A DNA stretch of 64,000 nucleotides from Streptomyces sp. WM6386 (GTDB taxonomy: Bacteria; Actinomycetota; Actinomycetes; Streptomycetales; Streptomycetaceae), in contig NZ_JXTE01000015.1 in assembly GCF_000972385.1 (NCBI RefSeq), positions 1-64,000 of the forward strand, in the 5' to 3' direction. Positions 52,928-62,477 of the stretch are shown piece after piece; within the stretch, counting starts at the first letter, position 1, and every line of letters begins with the position of its first letter. The notes below the pieces were generated by a model, which was not told the DNA's origin, searched no databases, and saw only the letters and a program-made list of their open reading frames with translations. Both the position numbers and the translations under genes were made by a program.

Positions 52928-53365
52928 ATGCTGGAGGTCATCGGCGCCGCCGCGCGGTTCCCCGCCGTCATCTTCACCTCTGCCCTGGTGGTCGCGTTCG
53001 CCTTCTGGCTTCTGGTCCTGCTGGGCCGGGCCCGCGTACGCGACTTCGATGCCGACGCCCCGGCGCTGGCCAAGGCGTTCGGAGGATTGCCGGTCGCCGT
53101 CGGCGCGTTCGTCGTCACGGTGTGCGGCTGGCTCGTCAGCCTCACCGGGTTGGTCGTGATGGACCGGGTCGGCGTGACAGGGTTCGGCGCTGCTGTGGCC
53201 CGCGTCGCGCTGCTCGCGCTGTCCGCGCTCGTCGCCTGGTCGGTGACACATGGCCTCGTGAAACCGCTCACCAGGCGGTCCCCACGCGAACACAGGCCGC
53301 GACAACGGGACTTGGCGAACGGCACTCCGTTCGACCCTGGCAGTAGCAGCACTCGCGTCAACTGA
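52928..53365 (+). CDS. YqiJ-like membrane protein, short form
   Basis: A 145-residue protein with three hydrophobic segments ('AVIFTSALVVAFAFWLLVLL', 'VAVGAFVVTVCGWLVSLTG', 'VARVALLALSALVAWSVTHG'). This is the layout of the membrane part of YqiJ/NfeD-like proteins encoded before flotillins. Those proteins usually continue into an OB fold; here the frame ends about 25 residues after the last helix. Either this is a short form or it has lost its C-terminus. It lies 118 bases before the flotillin gene. Confidence 0.6.
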   Translation: MLEVIGAAARFPAVIFTSALVVAFAFWLLVLLGRARVRDFDADAPALAKAFGGLPVAVGAFVVTVCGWLVSLTGLVVMDRVGVTGFGAAVARVALLALSALVAWSVTHGLVKPLTRRSPREHRPRQRDLANGTPFDPGSSSTRVN

Positions 53366-53483
53366 GTCGTCTGTCCGCGGTGGAACCGCTGGGCCACGCC
53401 TGTGACGCACATGCCCGCGGTCGCTCAGGCCGCTTCGCCTCGCTGTCGAGGCGTCAACTCATCGCAGACTTCGAGGATTTCGT

Positions 53484-55529
53484 ATGGACGTCACCACTGT
53501 GGGCATCGGCGTGACCGTCGCCGCTGTCCTGCTCGTCATGGTCGCCCTGTTGTTCGTCGTCTCCCGCCTGTTCCGCAAGGTGGAGCAGGGCAAGGCGCTG
53601 ATCGTCTCCAAGCTTCGGAAGGTCGATGTGACCTTCACCGGGCAGGTCGTGCTGCCGGTGCTGCACAAGGCCGAGGTGATGGACATCTCGGTGAAGACCA
53701 TCGAGATCACGCGGGCCGGCCGGGACGGGCTGATCTGTCAGGACAACATCCGCGCGGACATCCGGATCTCGTTCTTCGTGAAGGTCAGCAAGACCGTCGA
53801 GGATGTCATCAAGGTCGCCCAGGCCGTCGGCACGGCACGGGCCAGCGACCGGGACACGTTGCAGGAGCTGTTCCACGCGAAGTTCTCCGAGGCACTGAAG
53901 ACGGTCGGCAAGCAGCTGGACTTCACCGACCTGTACACCAAGCGCGAGGAGCTGAGGTATCGGATCATCGAGGTCATCGGCGTCGACCTCAACGGCTACC
54001 ACCTGGAGGACGCGGCGATCGATTACCTGGAGCAGACGCCACTGACCCAGCTGGACCCGGCCAACGTCCTGGACGCCCAGGGCATCCGGAAGATCACCGA
54101 GCTGACGGCCGTGGAGCATGTGCGAACCAACGAGGCCCAGCGCACCGAGGAGAAGGAGATCACCCGGCAGAACGTCGACGCCCGGGAGGCCATCCTGGAG
54201 CTGGAGCGCCGGCAAGCCGACGCCGAGATCAAGCAGAAGCGGGAGATCGACACGGTACGGGCCCGCGAGGAGGCCGAGACGGCGCGGGTGATGGAGGAGG
54301 AGCGGCTGCGCTCGCAGGGCGCCTTCCTCAAGACCGAGGAGCAGCTCGGCATCCAGCGGGAGAACCAGGCCCGCGAGGTGGCGGTCGCGCAGAAGAACCG
54401 CGAGCGGGTCATCGCCATCGAGAACGAGCGCATCGAGAAGGACCGACTCCTCGAAGTCATCGCCCGGGAGCGGGAGACCGAGCTGACCCGGATCGCCGCG
54501 TCGAAGGAGGTCGAGGCGGAGAAGCGGGAGATCGCCGAGGTCATCCGGGAGCGGGTGGCGGTGGACCGTACGGTCGCCGAGCAGGAGGAGTCCATCAAGA
54601 AGCTGCGCGCCCTGGAGGAGGCCGAGCGCGGCCGCCAGACCGTGATCATCGCCGCCGAGGCCGAGGCGCAGGAGAAGCTGGTCAAGGACATCAAGGCCGC
54701 CGAAGCCGCCGAGCAGGCCGCCGTGCACCGCGCGGCGGAGGAACTGACCCTGGCCGAGGCGCGGTTGAAGAGCGCCGACCTCGACGCACAGGCCAAGCTG
54801 CGACTCGCCGAGGGCATTCAGGCCGAGTGCGCGGCCGAGGGTCTGGCCGCCGTTCAGGTCCGTGACAAGGAGGCGGAGGTCATCGAGAAGGCCGGCCGGG
54901 CGGAGGCCGAGGCGGCCGAGGCACGGATGCGGGCCGAGGCGGAGGGCTCCCGGGCGAAGGCGCTCGCGGAGGCGGAGGGCATCGGCGAGAAGCTGAAGGC
55001 CGAGGCCGCCGGTCTGACCGAGAAGGCCGCCGCGATGGCGGCGCTCGACGACGCGTCCCGCGGGCACGAGGAGTACCGGCTGCGACTGGAGGCCGAGAAG
55101 GACATCCGCCTCGCGGGGCTGGACGTGCAGCGGCAGGTCGCCGAGGCACAGGCCACCGTGCTCGCCACCGGCCTGGAGAACGCCGACATCAACATCGTCG
55201 GCGGGGACTCGGTCTTCTTCGACCGGCTGATGTCCTCGATCGCGCTCGGCCAGAGCGTCGACGGTTTCGTGCAGCACTCCGAGACCGCGCAGGCGCTGGC
55301 GAAGCCCTGGCTGGACGGCACCTCCAGCTTCACCGACGACCTCAGCCGTGTTCTCGGCTCGGTCTCGACAGCCGACGTGCAGAACCTGACCGTCTCCGCC
55401 CTGCTGATGAAGCTGATGAAGACCGGCGGGGACAACGCCGGACAGTTCCGGCAACTGCTGGACAAGGCAGGCGAGCTGGGTCTCGCGGACACCTCCCTCA
55501 CCGCCCTGAACGGCAGCGCCAAGGGCTGA
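53484..55529 (+). CDS. Flotillin/SPFH-domain protein (YqiK-type)
   Basis: A 681-residue protein. It has an N-terminal membrane helix (about residues 5-27, 'VTVAAVLLVMVALLFVVSRL'), an SPFH domain to about 200 ('ISVKTIEITRAGRDGLICQD', 'HAKFSEALKTVGKQLDF') and a very long Glu/Arg/Ala coiled coil (about 215-545). A conserved C-terminal region follows ('NADINIVGGDSVFFDRLMSS'). GAGGA precedes the ATG. It should assemble in the membrane as a scaffold. It sits before a giant AAA ATPase, from which a strong terminator separates it. Confidence 0.9.
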   Translation: MDVTTVGIGVTVAAVLLVMVALLFVVSRLFRKVEQGKALIVSKLRKVDVTFTGQVVLPVLHKAEVMDISVKTIEITRAGRDGLICQDNIRADIRISFFVKVSKTVEDVIKVAQAVGTARASDRDTLQELFHAKFSEALKTVGKQLDFTDLYTKREELRYRIIEVIGVDLNGYHLEDAAIDYLEQTPLTQLDPANVLDAQGIRKITELTAVEHVRTNEAQRTEEKEITRQNVDAREAILELERRQADAEIKQKREIDTVRAREEAETARVMEEERLRSQGAFLKTEEQLGIQRENQAREVAVAQKNRERVIAIENERIEKDRLLEVIARERETELTRIAASKEVEAEKREIAEVIRERVAVDRTVAEQEESIKKLRALEEAERGRQTVIIAAEAEAQEKLVKDIKAAEAAEQAAVHRAAEELTLAEARLKSADLDAQAKLRLAEGIQAECAAEGLAAVQVRDKEAEVIEKAGRAEAEAAEARMRAEAEGSRAKALAEAEGIGEKLKAEAAGLTEKAAAMAALDDASRGHEEYRLRLEAEKDIRLAGLDVQRQVAEAQATVLATGLENADINIVGGDSVFFDRLMSSIALGQSVDGFVQHSETAQALAKPWLDGTSSFTDDLSRVLGSVSTADVQNLTVSALLMKLMKTGGDNAGQFRQLLDKAGELGLADTSLTALNGSAKG

Positions 55530-55535
55530 CCGACC

Positions 55536-55584
55536 CGCGGTCCGGAGCTGCCGCACAGGGGACGGCAGCTCCGGACCGCGTTTT
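55536..55584 (+). terminator. Very strong rho-independent terminator between flotillin and ATPase
   Basis: CGCGGTCCGGAGCTGCCG (55536-55553) is the exact complement of CGGCAGCTCCGGACCGCG (55563-55580), an 18-bp stem with a 9-base loop, followed by TTTT. It starts 6 bases after the flotillin stop and ends 24 bases before the ATPase start. It should lower or control read-through into the ATPase gene. Confidence 0.85.
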
Positions 55585-55608
55585 CTCCGACTCCCTGAGA
55601 GGGATCCC

Positions 55609-58600
55609 ATGACCACCGGCCTGGACACCGGCACATACGAGGTGCTGCGCGACCGGCTCGCCGCGCAGGCCGCCGAACTCGCCCGCCGTGCCGAGGCGCT
55701 CAACGCCCGCCGCACCGAGGAGTTCGGCTCGACACGGCTCGAACTCGCCGGCACCGAGCGGCTGCGCACCGAGCACACCCGCGTGCCCCGCGACATCGTC
55801 GCCGTCGGCGACGCGCTGCTGTTCGGCCACAACGCGCTGTCCACCCTGAACCGGGAGACGGCCGCGGGCGACGTCCTCGCACTGTACGACCGTGACCTGA
55901 ACCGGCTGCCCGACGACGCCGTGCCCGGCCTGCTCAACGACCGGGCCTTCGTCCGGGAGTTCACCGCTCTCCACCGCTACTACCGCCAGACGCGTCTCCT
56001 CCAACTCCGCCGTGTCGAAGGCAAGCTGCTGGCTGTCTTCCAGACCGGCGAGCAGGCCAGCGACATCCGCGTCCTGCGCTGGGCCGTGTCAGACGACAGC
56101 CGGGTGACCTTCCTGGACGCGCGCGGCGACCGCGACCACGTCTTCCCGCCCTCCCACGATTTCGCGTGGACCCCCGTGACCCGCGAGGACCACATCCTCG
56201 GCCGCCACCCGCACGTCTCCATCGAGGGCGAGGTCTTCGTCGAGACGCTCGGCGGCACCCTGACCGTCAAGGTCGAAGACGACACCGAGACCGGCGAGGG
56301 CATCTACGCCGAGCCCGTCGACGAGCCGCTGCAGTCCCTCGCCGACGCGGACATCGCGTACGCGCGCGTGGGCGCCCTCATCTTGATGGACATCCTCCCT
56401 TACAAGGAGGATGTCCACCGCTACCTGGTGTTCAACACCCTCACCAGGACAGTCGTCCGCCTCGACGGCATCGGACAGGCCTGCCGCCGGCTGCCCGAGG
56501 ACCAGGGCATCGCCTTCCCCGGCGGCTACTGCCTGGCCACCGGGGCGTACAAGACGTTCGACGGCATCGACACGGCGGGCCTGGAGTTCGAGCGCGCAGT
56601 CCGCTCCCCGAACGGCGAGGACGTCCTGTTCGCCTTCCACGCGCGTGTGGAAGGCCGCAGCCTGCTGCTGCCCTACAACCTGATCCGCAAGGAGGTCGCC
56701 ACCCCGCTGTCCTGCCACGGCTGGGCGCTCTTCGGCGACGGCACGCTGATGGTGCTGCGCGCCGACGGTGACGAGCCGCAGCGCGTGCACCCGCTCCAGC
56801 TGTGGAACTCCCCGTACGTCTCCGACACCCACGCCGCCGCCCAGCCGGTCGGCACCGGCCCGCTCGACCGCGTCGGCAACGCCGACCTCGTGCGCGGCAT
56901 CTCCGACTGCCTGTCCATCACGCGCACGGTCGCCGAGACCACCCCGACGAGTGAGGTGTACGAGGCACTGGCCACCGCCTGTGTCCGGGCCGCCGACTCC
57001 TACCACTGGCTGGGCGAGCCCGAACTCGGCGAACTGCTGGCGCCGCTCACGCAGGTGCGGACCACCGCCGAGCAGGTGCTGGCCGAGTTCGAGACCGTCC
57101 ACGCCCTCACCCGCCGGGCCGCCGAAGCGCTCGCCGAAGCCACCACGCGGGTCGCCTCAGTCGTACGACGTCTGCGTGGCGAGACCCCGCGCAGTGCCGC
57201 CGCGTGGGTGACAGGCCTGACGGAACTGCGGCACGCGCAGGGTCATTTGCTCACCCTCAAGGACCTGCGATACGCCGACACAGCCCGCATCGACGAGCTT
57301 GCCGCCGACGTCGAGGCCGACCTCGCCACCTTCGGTCAGCGGGCGGTCACCCACCTCGCCCGCGAGGACGCCTTCGCCGACCACCAGGCCGACATCGAGC
57401 AACTCGTCGCCGACGCTGGAACGATCGCCACCGTTGCCGAGGCCACGCCCGTCGCCGCCCGTCTCGATGAGCTCGCCGACGGGCTGGCCACGGTGACCGA
57501 GGTCGTCGCCGGCCTGGACATCGGCGACGCCACTGTCCGCACCGCCATCCTGGAGCGCATCGCCGAAGTCCTCGGCGGCGTCAACCGCACCCGTGCCACC
57601 CTCGACGGCCGCCGCCGCGAACTCCTCGACCACGAGGGCAGCGCCGAGTTCGCCGCCGAGTTCGCCCTGCTCGGCCAAGCCGTCACCGGCGCACTCGCGT
57701 CCGCCGACAGCCCCGAGACGTGCGACGAGCAACTCGCCCGCATGCTCGTGCAACTGGAGAACCTGGAGTCCCGGTTCGCCGAGTTCGACGACTTCCTCGG
57801 CGACCTCGCCGACAAGCGCGACGAGGTCCACGAGGCGTTCACCGCCCGCAAACAAACCCTCACCTACGCCCGCTCCCGCCGCGCCGAACGCCTCGCCGAC
57901 TCGGCAACCCGCGTCCTGCAGACGGTCACCCGTCGGGCCGCCACCCTTCCCGACACGGATACCGTCGCCACATACTTCACCTCCGACCCGATGCCCACCA
58001 AGGTCCGCCGCCTCGCCGACGACCTGCGTGAACTCGGCGACCAGGTCAGGGCGGAGGAAATCGACGGCCGCCTCAAGTCCGCCCGCCAGGAGGCCCTCCG
58101 TGCCCTGCGCGACCGCACCGACCTGTACACGGACAACGGCCGCACTCTGCGCCTCGGCACCCACCGTTTCGCCGTCAACACCCAGCCTCTGGACCTTACG
58201 CTGGTCCCGCAGGGCGACACCCTCGCCTTCGCGCTCACCGGCACCGACTACCGCGCGCCGATCACGGACCCCGACTTCGCCGCCACCCGCCCCTACTGGG
58301 ACCGCCCGCTGCCGTCGGAGTCGCCTGAGGTCTACCGCGCCGAACACCTCGCGGCCGCCCTGCTGGACGAGCACGGACCGGCGGCCCTGGCAGAGGCCGA
58401 CCTACCCGTGCTCGTAAGGCAGGCGGCGGAGGCGGCGTACGACGAGGGCTACGAGCGCGGCGTCCACGACCACGACGCCACCTTGATCCTCGCCGCACTC
58501 CTGCGCCTGCACGAAGGCGCGGGCATGCTGTGCCACCACCCCGCCGCCCGCGCCACCGCCCAGCTGTTCTGGGCGCATGGCGCGACGGAGGGGGACCGCG

Positions 58601-60429
58601 ACAGCTGGACCCGGCGCGCGGCATCGCTGGCCCGCGCACGGGACACGTTCGGTCCGACGCCCGCGATCGCCGACCTGCAGAAGGAGTTGGCAGAAGCGAT
58701 CACCGGGAAGGTCGCGGATGCCGCCGCCACGTACCTCTTCGAGGAGCTCACCACCGGCCCCGACGGATTCGTCATCAGCGTCGGCGCCCGCACGCTGCTC
58801 GACAAGTTCCGCCGTACGGTGGGCACTTCGGCCTACGACGACGACCTCGCCGCACTTGGCGATCTGGCCGAACGCAAGCAGCTCGTCGAGGCATGGCTCT
58901 CCTCGTACACGTCCGCCGCCGGCACGGACATCACCGCCGGCGACCTCGCCGAGGCGGTGGCCGCCGAGCTCTGTCCCGACCTGCCCCGCCACGAGTCCGA
59001 CGCCCCGCTGACCGAGACCGTCGAAGGGCTGCTCGGCGCCCATCGGCGCATCAGCAGCCGTAAGCTCAAGGTCCGCGTCGACGAACTCCTCACCCGCACA
59101 AGGACGTTCCACGCCCATGAGGTCCCGGCTCACCGGGCCTACCAGGGCCGCCGCGCGGAACTGGTGGCTGCCGAGCGGACGCGGATCCGCCTGGACGAGT
59201 ACCGGCCTCGGGTGATGTCGGCCTTCGTGCGCAGCAAGCTCATCGACGAGGCGTATCTGCCCCTGGTCGGCGACAGCCTGGCCAAACAGCTCGGCACCAC
59301 CGGCGAGTCCAAGCGCACCGACACCGGCGGCCTGCTCCTGCTCATCTCCCCGCCCGGCTACGGCAAGACGACCCTCATGGAGTACGTCGCCGACCGCCTC
59401 GGCCTGATCCTGGTGAAGGTCAACGGCCCGGCGCTGGGGCACGCCGTCACCTCCCTCGACCCGGCCGAGGCCCCGAACGCCACGGCCCGCCACGAGATCG
59501 AGAAGATCAACTTCGCGCTGGAGGCGGGCAACAACACCCTCCTCCACCTCGACGACATCCAGCACACCTCACCCGAACTGCTGCAGAAGTTCATCCCGCT
59601 GTGCGACGCCACCCGCCGCATCGAGGGCGTGTGGAACGGCGAGCCACGCACGTACGACCTGCGCGGCAAGCGGTTCGCGGTCTGCATGGCGGGCAACCCC
59701 TACACCGAATCCGGCAGCCGCTTCCGCGTCCCCGACATGCTCGCCAACCGCGCCGACGTGTGGAACCTCGGCGACGTCCTGACCGGCAGGGAGCACGCCT
59801 TCGCGCTCAGCTTCATCGAGAACGCGCTCACGGCCAACCCGACCCTCGCCCCGCTCGCCAGCCGCGACCACACCGACCTCGACCTGCTGATCCGCCTCGC
59901 CGAGAGTGACCCAACGGCCCGCGCCGACCAGCTGACCCACTCGTACGCGCCCGCCGAACTGGAGCGGATCCTGGCCGTACTGCGCCACCTGCTCACGGCC
60001 CGCGAAACGGTCCTCGCGGTCAACGCCGCGTACATCGCCTCCGCCGCCCAGTCCGACACCACCCGCACCGAACCGCCCTTCCAACTCCAGGGCTCCTACC
60101 GCAACATGAACAAGATCGCCCAACGCATCCAGCCGGTCATGAACGACGAAGAGCTCGCCGTGCTCATCGACGACCACTACGCGGCCGAGGCCCAGACCCT
60201 CACCACCGGCGCCGAGTCCAACCTGCTGAGACTGGCAGAGCTGCGCGGCACGCTCACCGCCGAACAGGCGCTGCGCTGGGCCGAGTTGAAGACAGCGTAC
60301 GTCCGCACCCAGACCCTGGGCGGACCGGAGGACGACCCCCTCACCCGCGCGGTCGCCACCCTCGGCCTGCTCGCCGACCGGATCGCGGCTGTCGAGACGG
60401 CGATCAACCGCGCCGCCCACGCCACCTGA
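55609..60429 (+). CDS. Giant AAA ATPase with DUF3686 ('DNA repair ATPase' family)
   Basis: A 1,606-residue protein. The first about 480 residues form the DUF3686-type beta-rich region ('DIVAVGDALLFGHNALSTLN', 'LLQLRRVEGKLLAVFQTGEQ'). A long helical middle follows (about 480-1200). The AAA module comes near the end: Walker A 'PPGYGKTT' (K1253), Walker B 'LLHLDD' (D1315-D1316) and a sensor-like 'AVCMAGNPYTESG'. The family is annotated as a DNA-repair ATPase, but I know of no firm experimental proof. 'GAGAGGGATCCC' before the ATG provides a ribosome site. No membrane segment is seen. Its repeated placement beside a flotillin would suggest a membrane-linked remodelling ATPase (inference). Confidence 0.85.
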   Translation: MTTGLDTGTYEVLRDRLAAQAAELARRAEALNARRTEEFGSTRLELAGTERLRTEHTRVPRDIVAVGDALLFGHNALSTLNRETAAGDVLALYDRDLNRLPDDAVPGLLNDRAFVREFTALHRYYRQTRLLQLRRVEGKLLAVFQTGEQASDIRVLRWAVSDDSRVTFLDARGDRDHVFPPSHDFAWTPVTREDHILGRHPHVSIEGEVFVETLGGTLTVKVEDDTETGEGIYAEPVDEPLQSLADADIAYARVGALILMDILPYKEDVHRYLVFNTLTRTVVRLDGIGQACRRLPEDQGIAFPGGYCLATGAYKTFDGIDTAGLEFERAVRSPNGEDVLFAFHARVEGRSLLLPYNLIRKEVATPLSCHGWALFGDGTLMVLRADGDEPQRVHPLQLWNSPYVSDTHAAAQPVGTGPLDRVGNADLVRGISDCLSITRTVAETTPTSEVYEALATACVRAADSYHWLGEPELGELLAPLTQVRTTAEQVLAEFETVHALTRRAAEALAEATTRVASVVRRLRGETPRSAAAWVTGLTELRHAQGHLLTLKDLRYADTARIDELAADVEADLATFGQRAVTHLAREDAFADHQADIEQLVADAGTIATVAEATPVAARLDELADGLATVTEVVAGLDIGDATVRTAILERIAEVLGGVNRTRATLDGRRRELLDHEGSAEFAAEFALLGQAVTGALASADSPETCDEQLARMLVQLENLESRFAEFDDFLGDLADKRDEVHEAFTARKQTLTYARSRRAERLADSATRVLQTVTRRAATLPDTDTVATYFTSDPMPTKVRRLADDLRELGDQVRAEEIDGRLKSARQEALRALRDRTDLYTDNGRTLRLGTHRFAVNTQPLDLTLVPQGDTLAFALTGTDYRAPITDPDFAATRPYWDRPLPSESPEVYRAEHLAAALLDEHGPAALAEADLPVLVRQAAEAAYDEGYERGVHDHDATLILAALLRLHEGAGMLCHHPAARATAQLFWAHGATEGDRDSWTRRAASLARARDTFGPTPAIADLQKELAEAITGKVADAAATYLFEELTTGPDGFVISVGARTLLDKFRRTVGTSAYDDDLAALGDLAERKQLVEAWLSSYTSAAGTDITAGDLAEAVAAELCPDLPRHESDAPLTETVEGLLGAHRRISSRKLKVRVDELLTRTRTFHAHEVPAHRAYQGRRAELVAAERTRIRLDEYRPRVMSAFVRSKLIDEAYLPLVGDSLAKQLGTTGESKRTDTGGLLLLISPPGYGKTTLMEYVADRLGLILVKVNGPALGHAVTSLDPAEAPNATARHEIEKINFALEAGNNTLLHLDDIQHTSPELLQKFIPLCDATRRIEGVWNGEPRTYDLRGKRFAVCMAGNPYTESGSRFRVPDMLANRADVWNLGDVLTGREHAFALSFIENALTANPTLAPLASRDHTDLDLLIRLAESDPTARADQLTHSYAPAELERILAVLRHLLTARETVLAVNAAYIASAAQSDTTRTEPPFQLQGSYRNMNKIAQRIQPVMNDEELAVLIDDHYAAEAQTLTTGAESNLLRLAELRGTLTAEQALRWAELKTAYVRTQTLGGPEDDPLTRAVATLGLLADRIAAVETAINRAAHAT

Positions 60430-60474
60430 TCGCCAACGGCGCCGCCCGACACGCGGCCCGCCCCGCCCCGGGTT

Positions 60475-61083
60475 ATGGGGAGCACTGAGGTGCCGCGCAC
60501 CCGTCCGGCACCGCTGCCCCGGGAGCTGCCCGACGTCGGCACGGTCCGACGCCGGGCACGTGCGGGTGCGGGCCTGGCAGCGGGGCTGCTCGTGCTGCCC
60601 TTCGCCGCCGGTGTCCTGGCCGAGGCGGCTACGGCACTGGGGCTGCTGACCTGCCCTCTCGCCTTCCTCCTGTTCGGCGCGCTGTGCGAGGAACGCCCTC
60701 CGGCGCGCCGCAGCGCGACCAGGATGACCGCACGGACCCTGACCGGTGTGCGCACCGTCGACCTGAACCACATCACCAGCGTCCGGCTGCTGACGACGTT
60801 CTCGTACGGCAGCACCTACCGCACCATCGTCGTCCGCGACGGACACGGGGTACGGCTCGGCGTCACCTCCGCCGCCGGCCGTCGCGCCCTGAACAAGGCA
60901 CTCGAACGGCAGACAGGCGACAGGACACTGCGGCCTCCGCGGGTGAGCCGGGCGGCCCGCGCCTGCCTCGGAACCGGGCGGCCCGGCCATCTCGCCGCCC
61001 ACACCGCGCTTGTGTTCCTCGCTCAGGTGGGGGCCATCTACACCTACCTCGTGGCCCTACTCGAGGTGGGCGGAATCGGCTGA
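60475..61083 (+). CDS. Two-TM protein with PH-like region (A)
   Basis: A 202-residue protein. A hydrophobic hairpin (about residues 30-70, 'GLAAGLLVLPFAAGVLAEAA') is followed by a beta-type stretch ('TVDLNHITSVRLLTTFSYGS', 'TIVVRDGHGVRLGVTSAAGR'), an amphipathic helix and a last membrane helix ('LVFLAQVGAIYTYLVALLEV'). The middle resembles bacterial PH-like domains. It is 45 bases after the ATPase stop in the same direction. Function unknown; it may be a membrane partner of the ATPase/flotillin set. Confidence 0.7.
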   Translation: MGSTEVPRTRPAPLPRELPDVGTVRRRARAGAGLAAGLLVLPFAAGVLAEAATALGLLTCPLAFLLFGALCEERPPARRSATRMTARTLTGVRTVDLNHITSVRLLTTFSYGSTYRTIVVRDGHGVRLGVTSAAGRRALNKALERQTGDRTLRPPRVSRAARACLGTGRPGHLAAHTALVFLAQVGAIYTYLVALLEVGGIG

Positions 61084-61152
61084 CCGAGCGGCCCGAGACT
61101 GGGCTTGTCACACCCGGAGACACAAGCCGGTGCCGTGTCTAATCTGGCCCGT

Positions 61153-61710
61153 ATGGGACGGCGCGGTAAGAAGCGTGCCCCGGTGGGCGGTACTCCCCGT
61201 GCGGATGCCGTTCGAGCGGTCCAGGACCGTTACTGGGCGCGGGAGGTGCGCAGCGCGGTGCTCTGCGGCGTGCTGCTCTTCGGGACGTTGGTGCTGCTCG
61301 ACTGGGGGCTTGTTCGTCTCACCGTCATGCGCGCCGGATGGTGGGCCGCGCTCGCCGTGCTGCTCTTGATCATCCTGACGCCACCTCGGGTGAGCGCGGC
61401 CAACGGGGGACTCGACTCACGCGGGATCCTGACCTACCACCAGGTGCGCACCGACCGCCTGGTGACCATACGGGTGTCCGAGGGAGTCACCCCGCGGCTC
61501 ATCCTCACGGATACGTCCGGCGGGCGGCTGGTCCTGGACCCGCGCGTCCTGGTCGCCAACCCGTTGCTGTGGCACCAACTGGATCAGGGCGCACGCCGGT
61601 CCATCGAGCAGGGGATCCTGCGGTGTGGCATGCCGGCACTGGAGCGGTTGGGGCGGCGGATCGACGACGAGGTGTGCCGCGGGATCCTCCGGAACTCCAG
61701 CATGGAGTAG
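61153..61710 (+). CDS. Two-TM protein with PH-like region (B)
   Basis: A 185-residue protein with a basic N-terminus ('MGRRGKKRAP'), two close membrane helices ('LCGVLLFGTLVLLDWGLVRL', 'WWAALAVLLLIILTPP') and then a beta-type region ('LTYHQVRTDRLVTIRVSEGV', 'RLILTDTSGGRLVLDPRVL'), closed by a helix. The plan parallels that of the preceding gene. TAATCT at 61140-61145 lies seven bases before the ATG, suggesting a leaderless transcript. A TTG 16 codons upstream is possible but lacks a ribosome site. Confidence 0.7.
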   Translation: MGRRGKKRAPVGGTPRADAVRAVQDRYWAREVRSAVLCGVLLFGTLVLLDWGLVRLTVMRAGWWAALAVLLLIILTPPRVSAANGGLDSRGILTYHQVRTDRLVTIRVSEGVTPRLILTDTSGGRLVLDPRVLVANPLLWHQLDQGARRSIEQGILRCGMPALERLGRRIDDEVCRGILRNSSME

Positions 61711-61738
61711 CCCGGCGCGCCGCCGGGACCGGGTGCCC

Positions 61739-62215
61739 CTACTTGGGGCTCACCACCCCTGCAGCGCCGAGGAGTTCGTGCAGGAGATGCGAGGCGGTGA
61801 TCACGCCCAGCAGATGCGTGCCGTCCTTCGCCTTCTCCGCCACAGCCACCAGCGGGCTTCGCACCTGCGCCATCAGCGCGGCCACTTCCAGCGCGGTGTC
61901 GTCGGGGTCGGCGACCGGCGGCGGAGGCGCCTTGCTGGACAGACAGTCCCCCACGCGGCGGCCGGCCAGTGCCTGGCAGAGTCGGTCGGCGTGCTTCTCG
62001 TCGACGACTGCGGCGAGTGTCGGGTCCTCGATCACGTAGGCGGGCACCAGCACCTTGATCATCTGGGAGGCGGGCAGGATCGCCTTCGGCTCACCCCGCT
62101 CGTCGAGCACCAACAGGCCCGGCAGCTTGTGCTCGGCCATCAGCCGGGCCGCGTCCATGGCGTCACTGTCGACGCTCACCGTTTCGTATCCGACCGCCAG
62201 GTCACGAGCGCGCAC
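61739..62215 (-). CDS. CBS-domain pair protein (copy 2)
   Basis: A 158-residue protein with two CBS motifs ('DLAVGYETVSVDSDAMDAAR', then 'PVADPDDTALEVAALMAQVR'). The GTG at 62215 has GAGGAG six bases upstream; the same frame stays open far upstream but that part is not coding. It is similar to the CBS protein at 39335-39772. It is convergent with membrane protein B and divergent from the Rv1733c-like gene. Confidence 0.85.
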   Translation of the reverse strand: MRARDLAVGYETVSVDSDAMDAARLMAEHKLPGLLVLDERGEPKAILPASQMIKVLVPAYVIEDPTLAAVVDEKHADRLCQALAGRRVGDCLSSKAPPPPVADPDDTALEVAALMAQVRSPLVAVAEKAKDGTHLLGVITASHLLHELLGAAGVVSPK

Positions 62216-62408
62216 GGCGGGCTCCTCGTCTGCTGGAAATGTTCCTGCCCTCAGCGTCGTACACCCGCGGGGCTCCGGCCAGGTCATTGACGCGAAACAT
62301 GCGCAGCAACCTGGACGAACACGGACCGCTCCGCTCCGATCACCGAGCGCATTCACCCTCCGAGGACTGCCGGGGAGCCTGATGGTGAGACACCGAGCCG
62401 CGCTCGCC

Positions 62409-62424
62409 GGGGGTATTCGTCCCT
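62409..62424. promoter_or_regulatory. Possible DevR/OsdR-type box
   Basis: GGGGGTATTCGTCCC has GGG and GTCCC half-sites spaced as in the dormancy-regulator consensus (GGGACT-N2-AGTCCC). It lies between the divergent CBS and Rv1733c-like genes, both of which are typical of hypoxia/dormancy regulons. The match is partial. Confidence 0.3.
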
Positions 62425-62477
62425 TCCCGTAGGACACTGGAAGAGAGCTGTCGGTACTCACAAGGGGGTGTCGGCCG

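Noticed and set aside
53454..55964. An 836-codon reverse open frame opposite the flotillin gene
   Set aside because: Leu/Gly/Asp-rich low-complexity translation mirrors the flotillin coiled-coil codons; no start signal or domain.
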